This document shows positions 1-15,000 of a stretch of DNA of 64,000 nt, piece after piece. The stretch spans positions 682,001 through 746,000 of the forward strand of contig VTFK01000093.1 in NCBI GenBank assembly GCA_009617715.1. The letters are read 5' to 3'. This stretch comes from Plectrocnemia conspersa. Taxonomy: Eukaryota > Arthropoda > Insecta > Trichoptera > Polycentropodidae. How positions within the stretch are numbered: the stretch's first letter is position 1; each line of letters begins with the position of its first letter. Position numbers and translations under genes: made by a program. The notes beneath the pieces were generated by a model. It made no database searches, was not told where the DNA came from, and was given only the letters and a program-made list of their open reading frames with translations.

Positions 1-57
1 CCCTGGTTTAGATCTATAGTTATTAGTATTAATTTTTAAATTTATGTATTTTTAAAG

Positions 58-3000
58 GAAAAGGTAGTTCAGGCTGGTGGCTTAATGAAAATTCAGTGTG
101 TGGAAATATCGCTGGACTAGGCGAAGTTATGCCTCTTCGTGTGTCGTTTCACAGTGCATCTGATGGTACTCATTTAGATACAGCCAACAATCAGCAATCG
201 TGTCCTTCTCTATATACAATAAATTCAGATAATCCACAGGTTTTGTGTTTTTAAATCTAATTTTGGTGTATATGTTTGTATATATATTAACTTATGTTAT
301 TTTACAGTTATGGGATCATTTTTCTACTAATAAAAATCCTGATCCAGACAACTCAGATACAACAAAAAATAACGAACAAGAGGATAAGGTGGACAGTGTA
401 CTTGAATGTGGGGAACCGCCGACCAAAATGGAAGAAGATGAGATTAAAGTAAATCCATTTCCTACGATATCAAGTAATTTGTAGTACTAACTATTGATAT
501 TTTTTCAGTATACGTGTAATAATGGATTGATCCCATGGCAAATTTTGGTTCAGCAACCACCGCATCAAACTTTTGTCATCAAACGCATGCATCCGGGAGC
601 TCGGCATTTTGTTGTTTTAGATTTTGGTTATCCCATTAAACTCACTGATATGGTATGTAACACACAATTTGTATAAATCCGATTCTGATTTTGCTCAACC
701 TGAGTTGTATATCCGTTTAGATAATACCAGCTTGTACGGAAGTGGTCTCACTGAGTGTCGACGTCTGGTTGAACAGCGAAGAACAAGACTCGACGAGACT
801 CGTTTTGGCCCCAGACCTATCGGCTAAAAATTTAGTCATGACAAACATTCAACCGCCTCCGGTTATTCAGTATTTAAAGGTTTCATAAATTGTTATTTAA
901 AATGGCATCTTACATCATTTCGCAGTTGATCAATGTTAAATATCGATTTTAGATCACTACAATCGGAAGATACAATATGTCGACTACTCGTTGTAAAATT
1001 CCACTCGGTTGGTTCTATGGTGAAGTTGCCGATTTGGTCATTGCTCAAAACAAGCAGGCCAACATAAACAACTTGATTGCCCTGCATCAAGATCTAAACT
1101 GCAAATTCAGGTATTTCCCTCTTTTACTTAATCTTATTTATATGTATTTTTATTCTAATTTGATTTCCTTTTTTAGACTTGCCGTTGGAAAACTGACTGA
1201 TTGCTTAGATTTTTATTTGGAGTCTTCCGGAGTTAACTCTGCGCAATTAACCATCGATCAAGAACAACAGAATGAAAATTATCCTCATGTTAAAATGATA
1301 TACCAAGTAAGATTATGATACACTTGTATGGAAATAGAGCATAAGTCTATTGATGTCACTATTCTGCATATCTTAAGATGATTTATAAGAAAAAAATAAT
1401 TATGTGCTATTTGCATATGTATTTATTTTGCACTATATATGCACATGAATATATGTTTTTCCTAAGCTGTATACTATGTTGTTTCATATTAAGTGGCTGA
1501 TTTGATAGTAATAAATTAAATGTAAATATTTTTAAATAGTACTTTTAACAATAAATATATGATTATTTTCTGCAATGGCCATCTTCCAACGTAGCTTAGT
1601 TAGTTGTGAATTAAGAGCTGCAGACAGTACAATTATTACTTCAGTTGATTTCTACGGCTGTCTTATTTTGAGCGAGTTCATTATCGTAATGAACGGAGTT
1701 AGTTTCATTATTCTGTAGACAAATAATACATGCTCATCTACAGATCGTCGATGAGCATGTATTATAAGATATTGTGCACTAAATATTATTCTTTATCTGG
1801 AAACAGTATATCCACACATTAAATCAATTGAAAATACATTTTGATTCATATAGGAATGCCTTGAGATTCAGCAACAAATCAATACCGTCGAAAGAATAAT
1901 GGAAAGATTAGAAATCTTCAAGAGAGGAGCGTCCACAAGTAACATGACAGATGATTTCGAGAAAATGTCATCAGCGGCAGTTTTGAAGCAAGCATCGTTG
2001 GACAAGTTAAAAACTATCACCGAGCAGCTGACGGATATTTTATTATATATTTGCCTGGAATGTGAATCAACTTCTTTGAAGGTCACTGTCATAAACTGAT
2101 TTACATCAAATAAAAAGAAAATTAACTGAGTTTTTAACAGTATTAATTCAATTTTAGCGATTTATATCCACCATTAATATGTCAACTTGCTCACTCATAA
2201 CTCGTTGGTTGATCATTTGTGGCGGAGGAGGTGGCCCAAGACTGGAAGCAGCTTTAGCTAGTGTATTAGTACGTTTGTGTTCATCTCAACCCTGGTGGGG
2301 CTCGTTCATCGCTGACACCTTGGCGCAGCTATACAGTCCCTCCAATACGTTGATATTTTCACAAAACAGGTTAAAATTACTAAATATTTATAATTACGAT
2401 CTAAGATTATATAGTAATAAGTCATTTATTTTCAGGGTTTTAATATTGTTAGTTTATATGGGACGCAAAAGTCTCCACTTTGAAAAACCTATGACCAACT
2501 GTGGTGGTAGTGTTATTGAGTGTGTTTCGCAGCTGATAACGCAATTACTTCCTTCTTCGGATAATACGACACCGTCCAATACGGATCCAATATGGCAGGC
2601 TACAGATCTAGCTCTTCTAGGATGGCTGCTCATATACTTGTCTGCGTGTTTAGATAGCGATCATTTGAGAGAAGGATGTAAGATTTTTGTTATCCGATTT
2701 GATGATATTTATATTGATTGAGTATATTAAAAGTTTTTTATTTTAAAGCGTTTAACTCGTGGTCTCGTTGGAGCTTCTTATCGGGAAAAAGCGGAAATTC
2801 CAGTTCTAATAACCTAGCTAATAATGCCGGCGGTGCCATGAAGGGCTCGAGTATGAGTATAAATCGGTTCAACCGACGCAAATATCAGAAGAGAATTGTT
2901 CACAAGATCTACATGGACGAATTAGAGTCTGTGAGAAAGGCGTATCAAGCGTCGCAGCAAGTTCAGGTTTGTACATCTCCTTTAAGACGTATGAACACCC

Positions 3001-6000
3001 AGAAACTATAAAAATACACGTTTCAATCGTCCGTTTAGGCCCTTTCTACTCTATCGAGTCAAGCTGCAAATTTGTCACATCACCCGGGTACTATCGTCTA
3101 TCATCCTATGAAGAATCAGGATTGTTTTTATAAAATCTCGAGTAAAAATTTATGGGTTAAAGTACGTACGATATTAGAAAAACTTTCATTTAACTCGTTA
3201 CTAAATTGTCTTTTAACATTTTAATTTTGCAGAGATTTGAGGAGTTCATTCAGAGTCGATTCTCTTCGTTGAACAAACTTGTCGCTGGATATTCTGGAAA
3301 TTCTAGCGGGGCGTCGAGTAGAATGACTGGAAATACAGCAGGAAGCAGCTCGGATCAAGAAGTGTTAATGGCGAGAACAAGACCCACTCAGCTCATTTCG
3401 CAACATTTAGCTCTGCAAGTCTCGAGAAGTTTGATTTCATTGATACTCTCCATGGACTTTACGTGTAATACTGACATTCTGCTGTTAGCGTGCAAGGTAC
3501 ATACACTACTGGTTAAATGTTTAAGACCAAACTATTTTTTGCTGATATTATTAACACATAGACGCCGGGGCGCACTTAGATATTTTTTAATTATGAATTG
3601 AAAAATATTAATAACTATTCAATTTTGTACTATTTCTCAGTGATTTACTTTTACAACTTTTCATTATCATTTATTGAGCAGTAAACAGTGTAATATTATT
3701 TCTGGCCTTTGTGTAAACGACGAAAGGGATTTATAAAAAGTCTCATATTTGCAACTTAATTATTTTATTCAATTATTTTTTAGCAAACTATGTTTCTAGC
3801 TACCCGTCGGTTACTCACTGTCGCTAGGTATCACGGCTGGTTATACATAATTATTCTTTTTTTTAATTCAAATAGCAATTCCTTCGCATATCTTAGTCGA
3901 CTATTTTGTTGAGATCATATTATCACAGACTTGGCGCCAGTAATGCACAACTCGTGGTCTGCAGCTGTATTTTATTTATAAAAATTATAAACAATATTTA
4001 TGTATAAAAAGCTAGATAGATTTTCATTTTTGTAATTTTAAGCCAAAATAAGGCTAGTTCAAATGGCGCCAAAATAAGGCTAGTTCAATGGCGCCAATAA
4101 GTAGGGTTTATGCATACCTGGACATTTTCAATACCCGTGACACTGGTTACACCTCTGTGGAATTCCCGGGTACACAGGATGCTTTATTAACATGCTTCAA
4201 AACTAAGCATTTTTTGCTATTATTTTTTTCTAACAAAATATATAAAATAAAATGTTGTGCATTTGTACATAAATACAGAAATTATTCAAGTTAAAACCAT
4301 AAAAAAATTAGAGTTCAAAATTGAATAGTGTATGTATTCTAGATATTAAAAATTGTAATTATACAAACAAGAGCTCAGTAGTTGTAAAGTTGGATTCGTC
4401 GCTGCAAATGCTTACACTCAATCTTCGGTGTCCAGTCTGTGTTGTCAGATCCTCGCCGATCTTTTTTTTTCATAGCCATATCTTGTCTAGAACTTGAGCA
4501 TTTATAATATGTTTATTCTATTATAAATTTAAAATAAATGAATAATATATGAATTAAATAACAGTAATTAAGAATACAAAACACACTATTGAATAGGAGT
4601 TTTATTTTATTTTTTATAACATCTTATTTTAGGTTATCGGTCGATTAAACGGTTTATGCGGAGGATTATCGAGCATCGTGAAAGAGCAAGAAATTTTAGA
4701 ACTTATGCAAGCTGCTTGTTCACCGTCGCCTTGGCATCAACATGCTCTGTTGATGCTTTTACAAGTAATTTTCAAGCTTATTCAACAAAAAAAAAAACAC
4801 TAATTATAAATCTAATTCATTTATGTGTATTTAAGGACCTAATTGAGTACGAACGTGTCGGATTTAAAAATGAAACTCCACCATCAACGTCTATTCCGGT
4901 GATTCCGAGCGATTCTGCGGATGATGGAATGCAATGGCACTCCATCGTCGGCAAAATCTCGATGTCCACAAATACATTTCCAAATTCTGACAACCGCACT
5001 GATGCTATTCCCATTGAGATGATAAATCCGGCTACGTATACGATAAATAAGGAAGATAGTACTTCAGGTATGCTTTTATTAATAACTTCATGCTCGGGGT
5101 TTTTTTTAACATAAATTAACCAAAAACATCAGCTTTTATTATTTTGTATTACAATTTTTACATAATTTAACAAGTAATGAAAAATGCAAAAAAATATTAA
5201 ATCTAATGCAATAGAACAACAAATTTTGTTTTATATTTTTGTTATAAGAGCGTGTTTTGTTTGATTATTGTATATAATACAGACAAGTCGTAAAACGCAA
5301 ACATCACTCGAGTCGGTGTGAATCAGCACATGTGCCACACACGATTTTATCTCGTTCAAAAGCATGGAGTGGTTAAACGATTTATTATTATATTTATAGC
5401 ATCCGCTAGCGCAGATTATTTGATGGAATCTGATGAAGATTACGATGTGGAAGATCTCTTGGATGAAGTCACAGAAAGGAACAAGTTATCACAGAAGGAT
5501 ATCGTCATCAAAAATCCATATACAACATCAAATGGGTATATAAAAAATGATATTCCGATTATATCTCAACCTATCATTACAAAAATAAATAATAAAAATA
5601 TTTTTTGGTTTTACAGGGCTTCAATTGCTATTGATGCTAGGTTAGGATCCGGTTTAGAAATATGTGGCGAAGTATTGGTCAGGAGGCTCGCCTTATTGGG
5701 TGGGGGCTCTCTGGCAGCTGCTATTAATTCTCAACCTCTCCCGATGATGGGAACATTTAATCCGACTCCTCCAACTGAACAATTAGCCGTGAATCCCAAC
5801 GCTGATCTCATGACAATGCTATGTAACTGTTTCCATTCACTTTTTATATCGCCAGATTTGCAGGTATGTTTAATTTGTTATTTATTGCCATTTTTTTCTG
5901 TTTAAAAATATATGTAATGTTTACTTTTCAGGATAATAATGCAAAATTGGAGTCTATGTTACAATTGTGGATCACTTTGAATGGTTGCACTTGCGGCGTA

Positions 6001-9000
6001 ACTTTAAATAATAGTTCAATACCAGATTCCCTACTGACACCAAAGATTAAGTTGACGAGTCAAGCAGTCCATGCTATTATCTACGCACTTAACCAGTCAG
6101 TTAACTCATATATGCTTTAACATTTTTATAAATTTTGACTAACGAATAATTTTCATATTCGATACAGACAAATCAACGTTTCTATAAGATGTTGGGTACT
6201 AGCATTCCAATGCTTGTCGTGGGTAGCAAAACAGCGTTAACGATTCGAGATTCTCCTTCGTCGGAGGGAATGGCTGGTGTAATGATTGAAGAACCGCAAT
6301 TCATTGAAATGATTGTTAAATTCCTGTCGCTGAATATGGAGAGTGATTCATTCACTCATGGTGGAGATAAACCTTGCGTAAGTCTTGAACTTGTTCTATT
6401 GCTGGATAATCTTATTCTCTTCTTAATTGGCTTCATAACTGAAACTGCGGGCATCGAGCCTTTTGCTCGCATCTTTTTGTTTCTTTTCTCTTTATTTAAC
6501 AAAAAAACATTGTCTATGGGCAAATATCGTGAGATATGATATAACTGGACTGGCGAAGCTGTACACAAGAGTATTGTATAAAAAATGCGTTTTCAGGTGG
6601 GACCTGTTGCATGTGGAACAATGACTTGCCTTTTGACACGCATATCAACACGAGCGCCAGCTGCATCGAAAATCGCTTTTCTCAGGGCTTTATGTCAATT
6701 AACATCACCTACGGGAGCTATGCGTAACGGCCGAGGGCCTCCAGATGCTCAAAGGGAGCTCTTGATCATCATCAGCTTTGCACGTCAATATAACCATTCT
6801 CATCTCCCGGAAGCGATGAGTCTGATCGATAGCATAGGTAATAAATATATATCAAATTTAATAATTCAACTTATTATTAATTTAATTTAAAAATTCTAAT
6901 AGGTGTCATCATCAATTCAATGAGCAACTCAACGGGTGTTGAAGTTCACGGAGTCGGCGATACATTATCCACAGTAAGCTCTGTAGATCTAGGGGGAGTC
7001 GTCGGCGGTTTGGGAGGCTTGCTGGCGGAAGCACTAGGCGTCGGCTCCGACGGTGTCAGAAGAGAAAAACCGACTTGTCGCCGTGAACTTATAATTACTT
7101 TGATTATGTTTGCAAAAACGTTATTGACAATACCTCTGAGGGTTGTGCAATCGGTATTTTTTTTTTCTTCATTATAATATTTTATAATTTTTGCTCCTAT
7201 TTATATTATTATTATTTTAATAGAATGAAAGCAGCAATAATGCGAATTCTGAGGAAAGTCAAACTGATGAAAGCAAGGCCTTTCAACAAAGTTCTAATGA
7301 AGGGGGTAGTAATGTGACAAGTTCAAGAGTTCCATGTTTGGCTGACACTGGTATTTATAATTATTACAGATTTTATTTTATTTTATATATATTATATCGA
7401 TCAAAAAGTAATACAAAATAAAAATTTACTGGTCCATAATTTAGAATGGTTTTTGCATTTTATTGAACAGTAAATAAATTTAACATGTTGGATATTTCTC
7501 ATAAAATTATAATCATCGACCTAACTATCAGGATAGCTCCATAAAGAGAGTTATGCCCGTCTCTGGTCATTGGCATTAACGCAATGCCTATCAGTCAACT
7601 TCTACTATACAAAATTACTCAACGCATATAATCTAATATTCATGATTAATTTTTATCTTAGTTTTACAACATCATCCGACTATGAGAAGAATATTTAAAG
7701 CTTTGAGCATGTGTTCGTCACTATCAACTCATCATAGAGGAACAGGTAAATGATACAAATATAATAACACCTTATATACTTTGTTTTAATTATATGTATA
7801 AAATTTTAGCTACAAATAATGAACATATATTTGGAGATCATCCTTTGTTTGGAGATGCATTATTTAAATTTGTGTCAACTCTAGTCCAAACTACAACTCA
7901 TCCGAGATTAATCTTAGTGCCTCTCGTGGAATATTTAGGTAAGTCATCTTCAAAAATAGTATCTGCAGTATTAAATGCAATCTAAAGCATAATTTTTTCT
8001 TTCAGTTTCCGGTTCGCTCTCCGATCCGATGATCAGATTCATCACTCGCGCTTTAGAAATGCCCAACGCCCTCGAAATATTCGTCTCTCTCGGCGGCATC
8101 GAGATAATATGCATCCGGCTGATCAGCAGTCACAAATCACAGCTGTGTCCGCAGCCGGGTCTGATCGCGGCTCTTATGAACCACCTCAAACCGGTGCAGT
8201 TGGCCAATCTATCCAGCGCCCAATCGGACAAGCTCCCCTTCAATGTCGAGTATGTCAGCGGGCTTTTCAATTATGCGCCTCTAGGAACCATCAGCTCCAG
8301 CAATCCGACCGCGCAAACTGCCGACGCCCTTCTCACCGTCATAAACAATGGAAACGGAAACTGCGGCAACAACGGTGGAGGCGGTGGCGCTCACAGAAGG
8401 ACAAGATCGGCCGCGTGGTCCCATCACTTTTCTCGCGGAGACACGTCGGTCGATCTGTGCGTTAAACTGCCTCATGCGATTCTTTTGCACGAGGTTCAGT
8501 TACAACCGCACCTGTCGACCTCTTCCAGTAAGTGTAAGACTAATTTTAGTTCAATAATGTGCAATAGTCGATTAGTCGTTAAAAGATGTTCTAATGTATA
8601 TGTAACAAATATTTTTAGCGTGTCCGAGCGCTGTCAGTTTGGAAGTTTGCACTCAAGGTTGTGTTATTACGCCTTTGGGACCACCGCAGTTGACTGCTGG
8701 AATGACCTACATACGGTTGAGACTGGTGAACCCGTTAATAGTTAATACAGTATTGGTAAGATTGATGATTTATGAGCAACAACTGCACTATATTAGTATC
8801 ACATCAGAATAATGTATAAATTAATTTATAGGTCCGACTGTATAAACCTAGAGACAGCTCTACGCTAGGTTTACTAAGTATGAGAATATTAGGATCATCT
8901 GCTTTTAATACCACAATATTTGATAAAGTAGAAGAAAAACTAGCTAGTACCAGGTAATTCTTACAATTTTTGTACAATATTGTTTATTTCTTATTGTTTA

Positions 9001-12000
9001 TAAATCATATTTTTATTATTATAGTGCTGGATGGGCGTTAATATTGTGGCAATGTCTATGTGGCTCTGAAAACGAGATTCAAATGGATGCACGTCGTCGA
9101 GCATCTTGCATTGTCGGCTTAGTAGAAGCTTTATCCGGACTTTTCTTATCTTCTTTAGTACCTTCGTCTACATTAAAATCACTTTTGCTATTACTCGGAA
9201 GCGAAACACCCACTACCCTAAGAGTGCTTTCTCTTATATTATACAACGGTCATATACCAGCACATCAAGGTATTTGATTTTAATTGTACACAAATTTTGA
9301 ATTTATACTAACAGAATTGTATACCTTAGTGTCTCGCAACACTTCAAAGTCTCCTGTGGATTCTGTCTGCGATCTGCTCTATCAGCTGTGCATCATTCAA
9401 GACTCTCACTCCATGCAGAGGATCAAGACGTTCATCGACTGGTTAAAAGACTGCGGTGAATCGGTCATATCGAGATTGAGGAGCGGCAGCTCACACCACG
9501 GCGCGACTATGCCCAACTTGAATCACAATACAAAATATTTAAATCCTGTCTACGTGCAATGCTTCGCTGCCGTCTTGTGGTATGCTAAAGAACAGCATTT
9601 CGATTACAACTTGAAGAGTCTGATCACTGATGATTTGTTCGATACAATTTGCGCTTGGATCGAGGTGCTTCCGATGCATACCAACTTGAAACGATCGCTC
9701 AATTCAGTGCTGTGTTCATTATGTTACATAAGGCCAGAGTTGTTCAATAGGATGTTGAATAAGATGGGCGTTTTAAACAATGAAGGAATGCACATAGAAG
9801 AGTCGATATCCGATGATAGTAAAGATTTAGTGGCAAAGGAAGCGTTGACTGACGACACTAAAGTGTACCGTGAGAACAATCAAAACATAAACCCTTCTAT
9901 CGATCCGGTGAACTTAACTCCGTCCCAACTCATGACCATATCGGCCACGTGTATGTCGCCAGAGGCTACCAAAGTGCTTTTGAAGTCGAATATTCTTAAC
10001 AATATTACAAAAGCTATTGAGAGTGAGTTTTTTTCTTAATTTTTTTATATGTATATATTTTATATTAAATAATAATTTTTGAATAATATATAATTTTATT
10101 TCAGAATTTTGTGATACTTATAAAGCGTCTGAAAGCGAAAATCTCATCACTGAAAATCCTCTCACTGATTCAGATAAATTTGATAACAAAAGTATGCTTA
10201 AAAGTAATTCGATATATATCGAAAGAGTGATTTATTTTATTTTTTAACTTATTTCAGCCATATCTCTTGAGATGATGCCGACATTCATTGAGTGGTTATA
10301 CTCTCTGTGTATCGACGCCGAAATTAAAGACTGGCTAGGGGGGCCAGTAGGCTCTTGTTTCTTAAAACCATTATTGATGATCTTATGCGTGTCCGACTAT
10401 GATTCAAAGTATGTATACTATCAGAAATAACACTTATACAAATTCTTTATATGAAAAATTTTGTACTGATTTTAATTAAGTCATAAAATCTACCACAAAC
10501 AATGATACAACTATGCAATGCTAATGTTAATATCTTTGATTATTTTGTCACCTCATAGTATTGCGAAATATACGCGAAATTGAACTGTATTCGATGACAA
10601 AAAAACTATACCTGCTAGACAAAATAACTAATAATAATGTATTTTTATCCCCATTGTAACATAATGATCATATTCTAAAAATCAATGCACTATATAGTGT
10701 CACATTATCTTTACTATAGTGCAAAAAAGTATGTTTGCTTAAGCAGCAAAAACATGACTATTATATGGTGAGCCATGAAACTTTTACAGTTTATTATGTC
10801 TGAAATTTCCAAGTCTACTCCACTATTTACAGCTCGCAATGTCTAATTCAAAAGTTATTATATTTTTTTTGTTATATTTGTGTTGCGCCAAGTTTTCGCG
10901 AAACAGCCCGCTTTCGTACATCACACGGCGAAAAAATAATCCATCAGTCAAGTGTTAAATAATTTTTTTTAGTAAGCCTAACTCTGAAAATTTCACCTAA
11001 AAAATCCATGAATGTAATCCAAACCATAGTATTTTATTGCCAGATCATTGCAGTAAGCAGTTGGCATCATAATCATAATCAATGTTAAAAATACAATATC
11101 ACCAATGCTTCTTTGAATATTTTGTCAAAACGATTGCTTAACTTGAATTTTGTAATAAAATATAATTATGATATCAACGTGTTGCTAAAAATACTTAATT
11201 TTCTACAATAAATCAAATTGTGTTAAGTTATGTTACTAATCTTGATTCAATTTACTTAGATGCACCGAAAAGAGTGTATTGATGACGCAATTAGAAGAGA
11301 AGACCATAAAACTGTTCAGCGCTCTCACCTCATGTCATACCATAAACCGGTACTTGTTTGCTCAGATATTGTTCGATGTAATAAAGTCTTATCAAGAAAT
11401 TGTCGCAGGTACTATTGCTTTAAATATATGACTATTTTTTAGTAATATTTCTTCTGATTAATCTATAAATATATTATAGGAGTCGGAACATCCATAGGTG
11501 GATTTTTGTGTCGACTTTTATTACGCTTGTTGCTGCGAAATGAGCAAATCTCAGTGGGTATGAGAATAAAAGGCGAAAACATCACCTCGAAGGACAACAG
11601 CCTCTCATTCTATTCTAAACTCATGACTAACGGCACGTTGCCGCCTCATTACTTGTCCAGCCATCCATCGCTCTACGGTTGCATACTATTGTCGCTACCG
11701 CATCAAACACAACTTTCGGATATCTTACAACATCTATTACTGAGTAATATATTACACAGCTATATGAATAGTGTAGCATATATAATAACTTCATAAATTC
11801 CATCCGATTTTTACAGACGGTAGCGCTTGGCCGACCAACAACTCTTCGGCAAATAATAATCATGCGAAAAAGTCGACAGTGGCCGGTAATTTGATCGAGG
11901 CCGGTAACAGTCATCAGGGAAATACGAGCGCAATAGACGCTTGGGAATTAAGCGTGGCCGCAGCTAACACGGCGAAAGACAAGCGGACCAAGGATGCGAG

Positions 12001-15000
12001 AAATCTTTGCGCTAAACAGGCGATGCTTCAATGCAAGAAAAAGCTGTCGAGGCGTGCATTTTCAGCTTCCGGCAAGAAAGATGACCCGGGGAGCTCATCC
12101 GTTTTCAACACCAACAATGTGCACGGTAAATAATATAACTTACTTCTTTTACTTCACTGTCAAAATTATTTTTGCATTTTTCTTACAACAACGATTTGTT
12201 TTTTTTGTAGCCAATACATTTTTATTCTGTAAACATGACATTATCACTTATGATTTTCGTTAGTATCGCCATTATCTTTACTGTTCATGCCAATATACTC
12301 GGCATTTGGAACACTAAAAGTCTAGACTAGGGGTTGGCAACTTTTTCGGAATCGTGGGCCACATTCAGTTTTTAGTTTTATTTACCGGGCCACAAGTAAT
12401 TAATCCTTTCACTGCGGCTAATATTTTTGCGAAAATATCTATTTCTACACGAAAATCAAAAAATCTTCTTAAAGCAGCACCTCCTTACTTTTAACAGCCG
12501 AGTAGTAAAAACATCCTTAACGTTTCTATACCCGTAAGAATTATCATGTTACCTATATCCGCAAGCAGTGTCTTAGACCGAGATAACTTCAGACTATAAA
12601 TCTAAAATCATTGTTAACATTTACAAAAACTTGATAGTTTATATAAGTAGATACTATGTTTAAATAAATGAAGTCAGTAAATATGGAGCTTTTATTATAA
12701 ATGACCGCCTTTTATTGCAGTCAAAGAAAACATCACTTTTCTTCTAGTATATTATTTAAAACACAAAAATTTGTTATTTTAAACAAAAAAAAATTAAATT
12801 TGGCTGCAAGTTACCGACCCCTTGTTTAGAGCATTCTTGAAGCACTGAACTTTCTGGAACATTTACTTCATCTATTTCAGAAAGTTCATTGAATTACTAT
12901 GGATAAAAAAACCAGCTATTATACATCTTGTATCACATGTCGTATTTTCTTGACATAGAATGTTTGAAAAAGCTTGTTGCCGTTTACTTATGCATAGCAA
13001 TATTGTAAACAATTTTTAGATACACTTTCATCGGATAATTTGAGGATTTCCATCGACGGACTGGACGGATACGTTTCACCCAATGTGAATCTCGGCGTAC
13101 TATCTGCATCTACTGTATATAGATTTGGACCAAATTTAAATATCAATATAAATTCTCTGAGTAGCAATGGTTCGTTACTTTAAAACGTTTACATAGGATA
13201 TGCACTGATAGTCTTATATACTAAAAATAATCAATATTTTATAGATATTACCGAGATAATCAACGAACATAACACTCCCCTCAACACCGCTCAATCAAAC
13301 CCGTCGCTCTTATCAATATTTGCCAGCATCGGTGGACTCGCTTTGCTCGCTCATCATTTGCCGCCGATTTGTCCACCGGTACCTCTACCGTCGCAGCCCA
13401 ACAAGGAAACTACAAACGTCGAGGAATGGGTCAAATTGGACGATGTTTACGAAGTAAGTATATTTCATTTGTATTCGGAAGCTAATTGCTGTGGTTTTTT
13501 ATATCGGTTTAATCGTTAGGATGTAGCGGCGGAAGCTAGCAGCAGTAGCACCAGCGAAGAGTCCAGCTCCATCGTGCCGACGCATTCGTTGGTCGCTCTA
13601 GGATTACTGTTGAGGCTTCCGGGCTACGCTGAAGCGTTGCTCAAGGAAGGGCAAAGAGCTGTCTATCTCCTGCGTTTACTGCTCGGCGTCACGGACGACG
13701 GAGAAGGAAGTAATGATTAATTTTATATACAATTAGTACGTAAGTATTTATAAATGATGTTAATCGATTATAAATTTTCAGAGGAAATCATGGCTGTGTG
13801 CGGTCCAGGTTTAGGAACGCTTTCGTTTAGGGTTTTGGGTTCTCTTTTGGAGAGTCTACCGTTGTCCACCGACGACGGCATGTTGTTGCGCTATAATTTG
13901 GTCCAATCTGGAACTTTGCGACTGTTACTATTGTGCCTTGCTGTTTTCACCCACCAACAACCCGAAAGTCCGCCTTCGGAGAGCAACCAAAACAACGGTA
14001 CGTTTACGAAATCGAAAGCCGAAGAGAAGAGTAAGCTCTACTGGGCCAAGGGCACCGGTTTCGGCACCGGATCCACTCAGCAGTCGTGGAACGTCGAAGA
14101 GTCACTCTTGAGGCAGAGAACGGAAGAAGAGCACGTCACCGTGTTGCTACAGGTATTAATCTTAAATTAAATTTATTAGCTACGAACCTGAAAAAATCTC
14201 ATATTTTATTTTATCCGTCAGGTTATCGCATCCTATATACACCCGGGAGAATTCTGGAACGTCGGCGACACCTCTTCCAAAATCGAAGAAGAAGCTGTGA
14301 AGTCTAATATTTCAGATGAGACCAATACAAATTTACCACCCGAATTCTTCAATATAATACACCAAAGCGCTCTACTCTCGGCCGTATCTTCTTATCTCAG
14401 AAACGATTCGGGTAAATATTACGATTTCTAAAATGACCATTTTTGAAATGAATTTAAAATTTGACAATATTTTAATTACAGTTCTAGATATGTCCCGGCA
14501 CATACCTTTGTACTTGGCCGTGATGAAAGTAGTCAGAGCGATCATGACTTGTCAGAGCCTGTGCTTGCAGCAGGGCAGTTCGATATCGATTTCTTCTTCA
14601 TTGGCCGTCATACCGCCTCTGCTTCATCAAATGAGCTGTACTGTCAACACATACGCTACGAAATTGAAGTATGATTAATATATTATAATTGTTAATAACA
14701 TCAGGAAGGCGTATATTCATTTTAAATTCGCATATAGGATGAATAAAAAAACTGCTTTTTCGAAAACTGCAACTACAGCTACGGACGGTTGCGAAGACGA
14801 CGAAGGACTGGCACTTCTCATTCCTGACATACAGGTTAATACTGCGCTCAACTTATTGTATAATTAGATTTGGTTTTTACACGTATCGATTTTATATCAT
14901 TTTCAGGCCACCTCCGCCTTGGTCCAGAAAAGGTTAGGCATGAACGAGGCTAGTAAGGGTCTTGCTAACGCCTCTGCGACTCTCATACGTCCGCCTTCGA

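Noticed and set aside
8109..8557. Overlapping frames on both strands within the large BRUCE exon
   Set aside because: They are out of frame with the conserved BRUCE protein and have no independent support.
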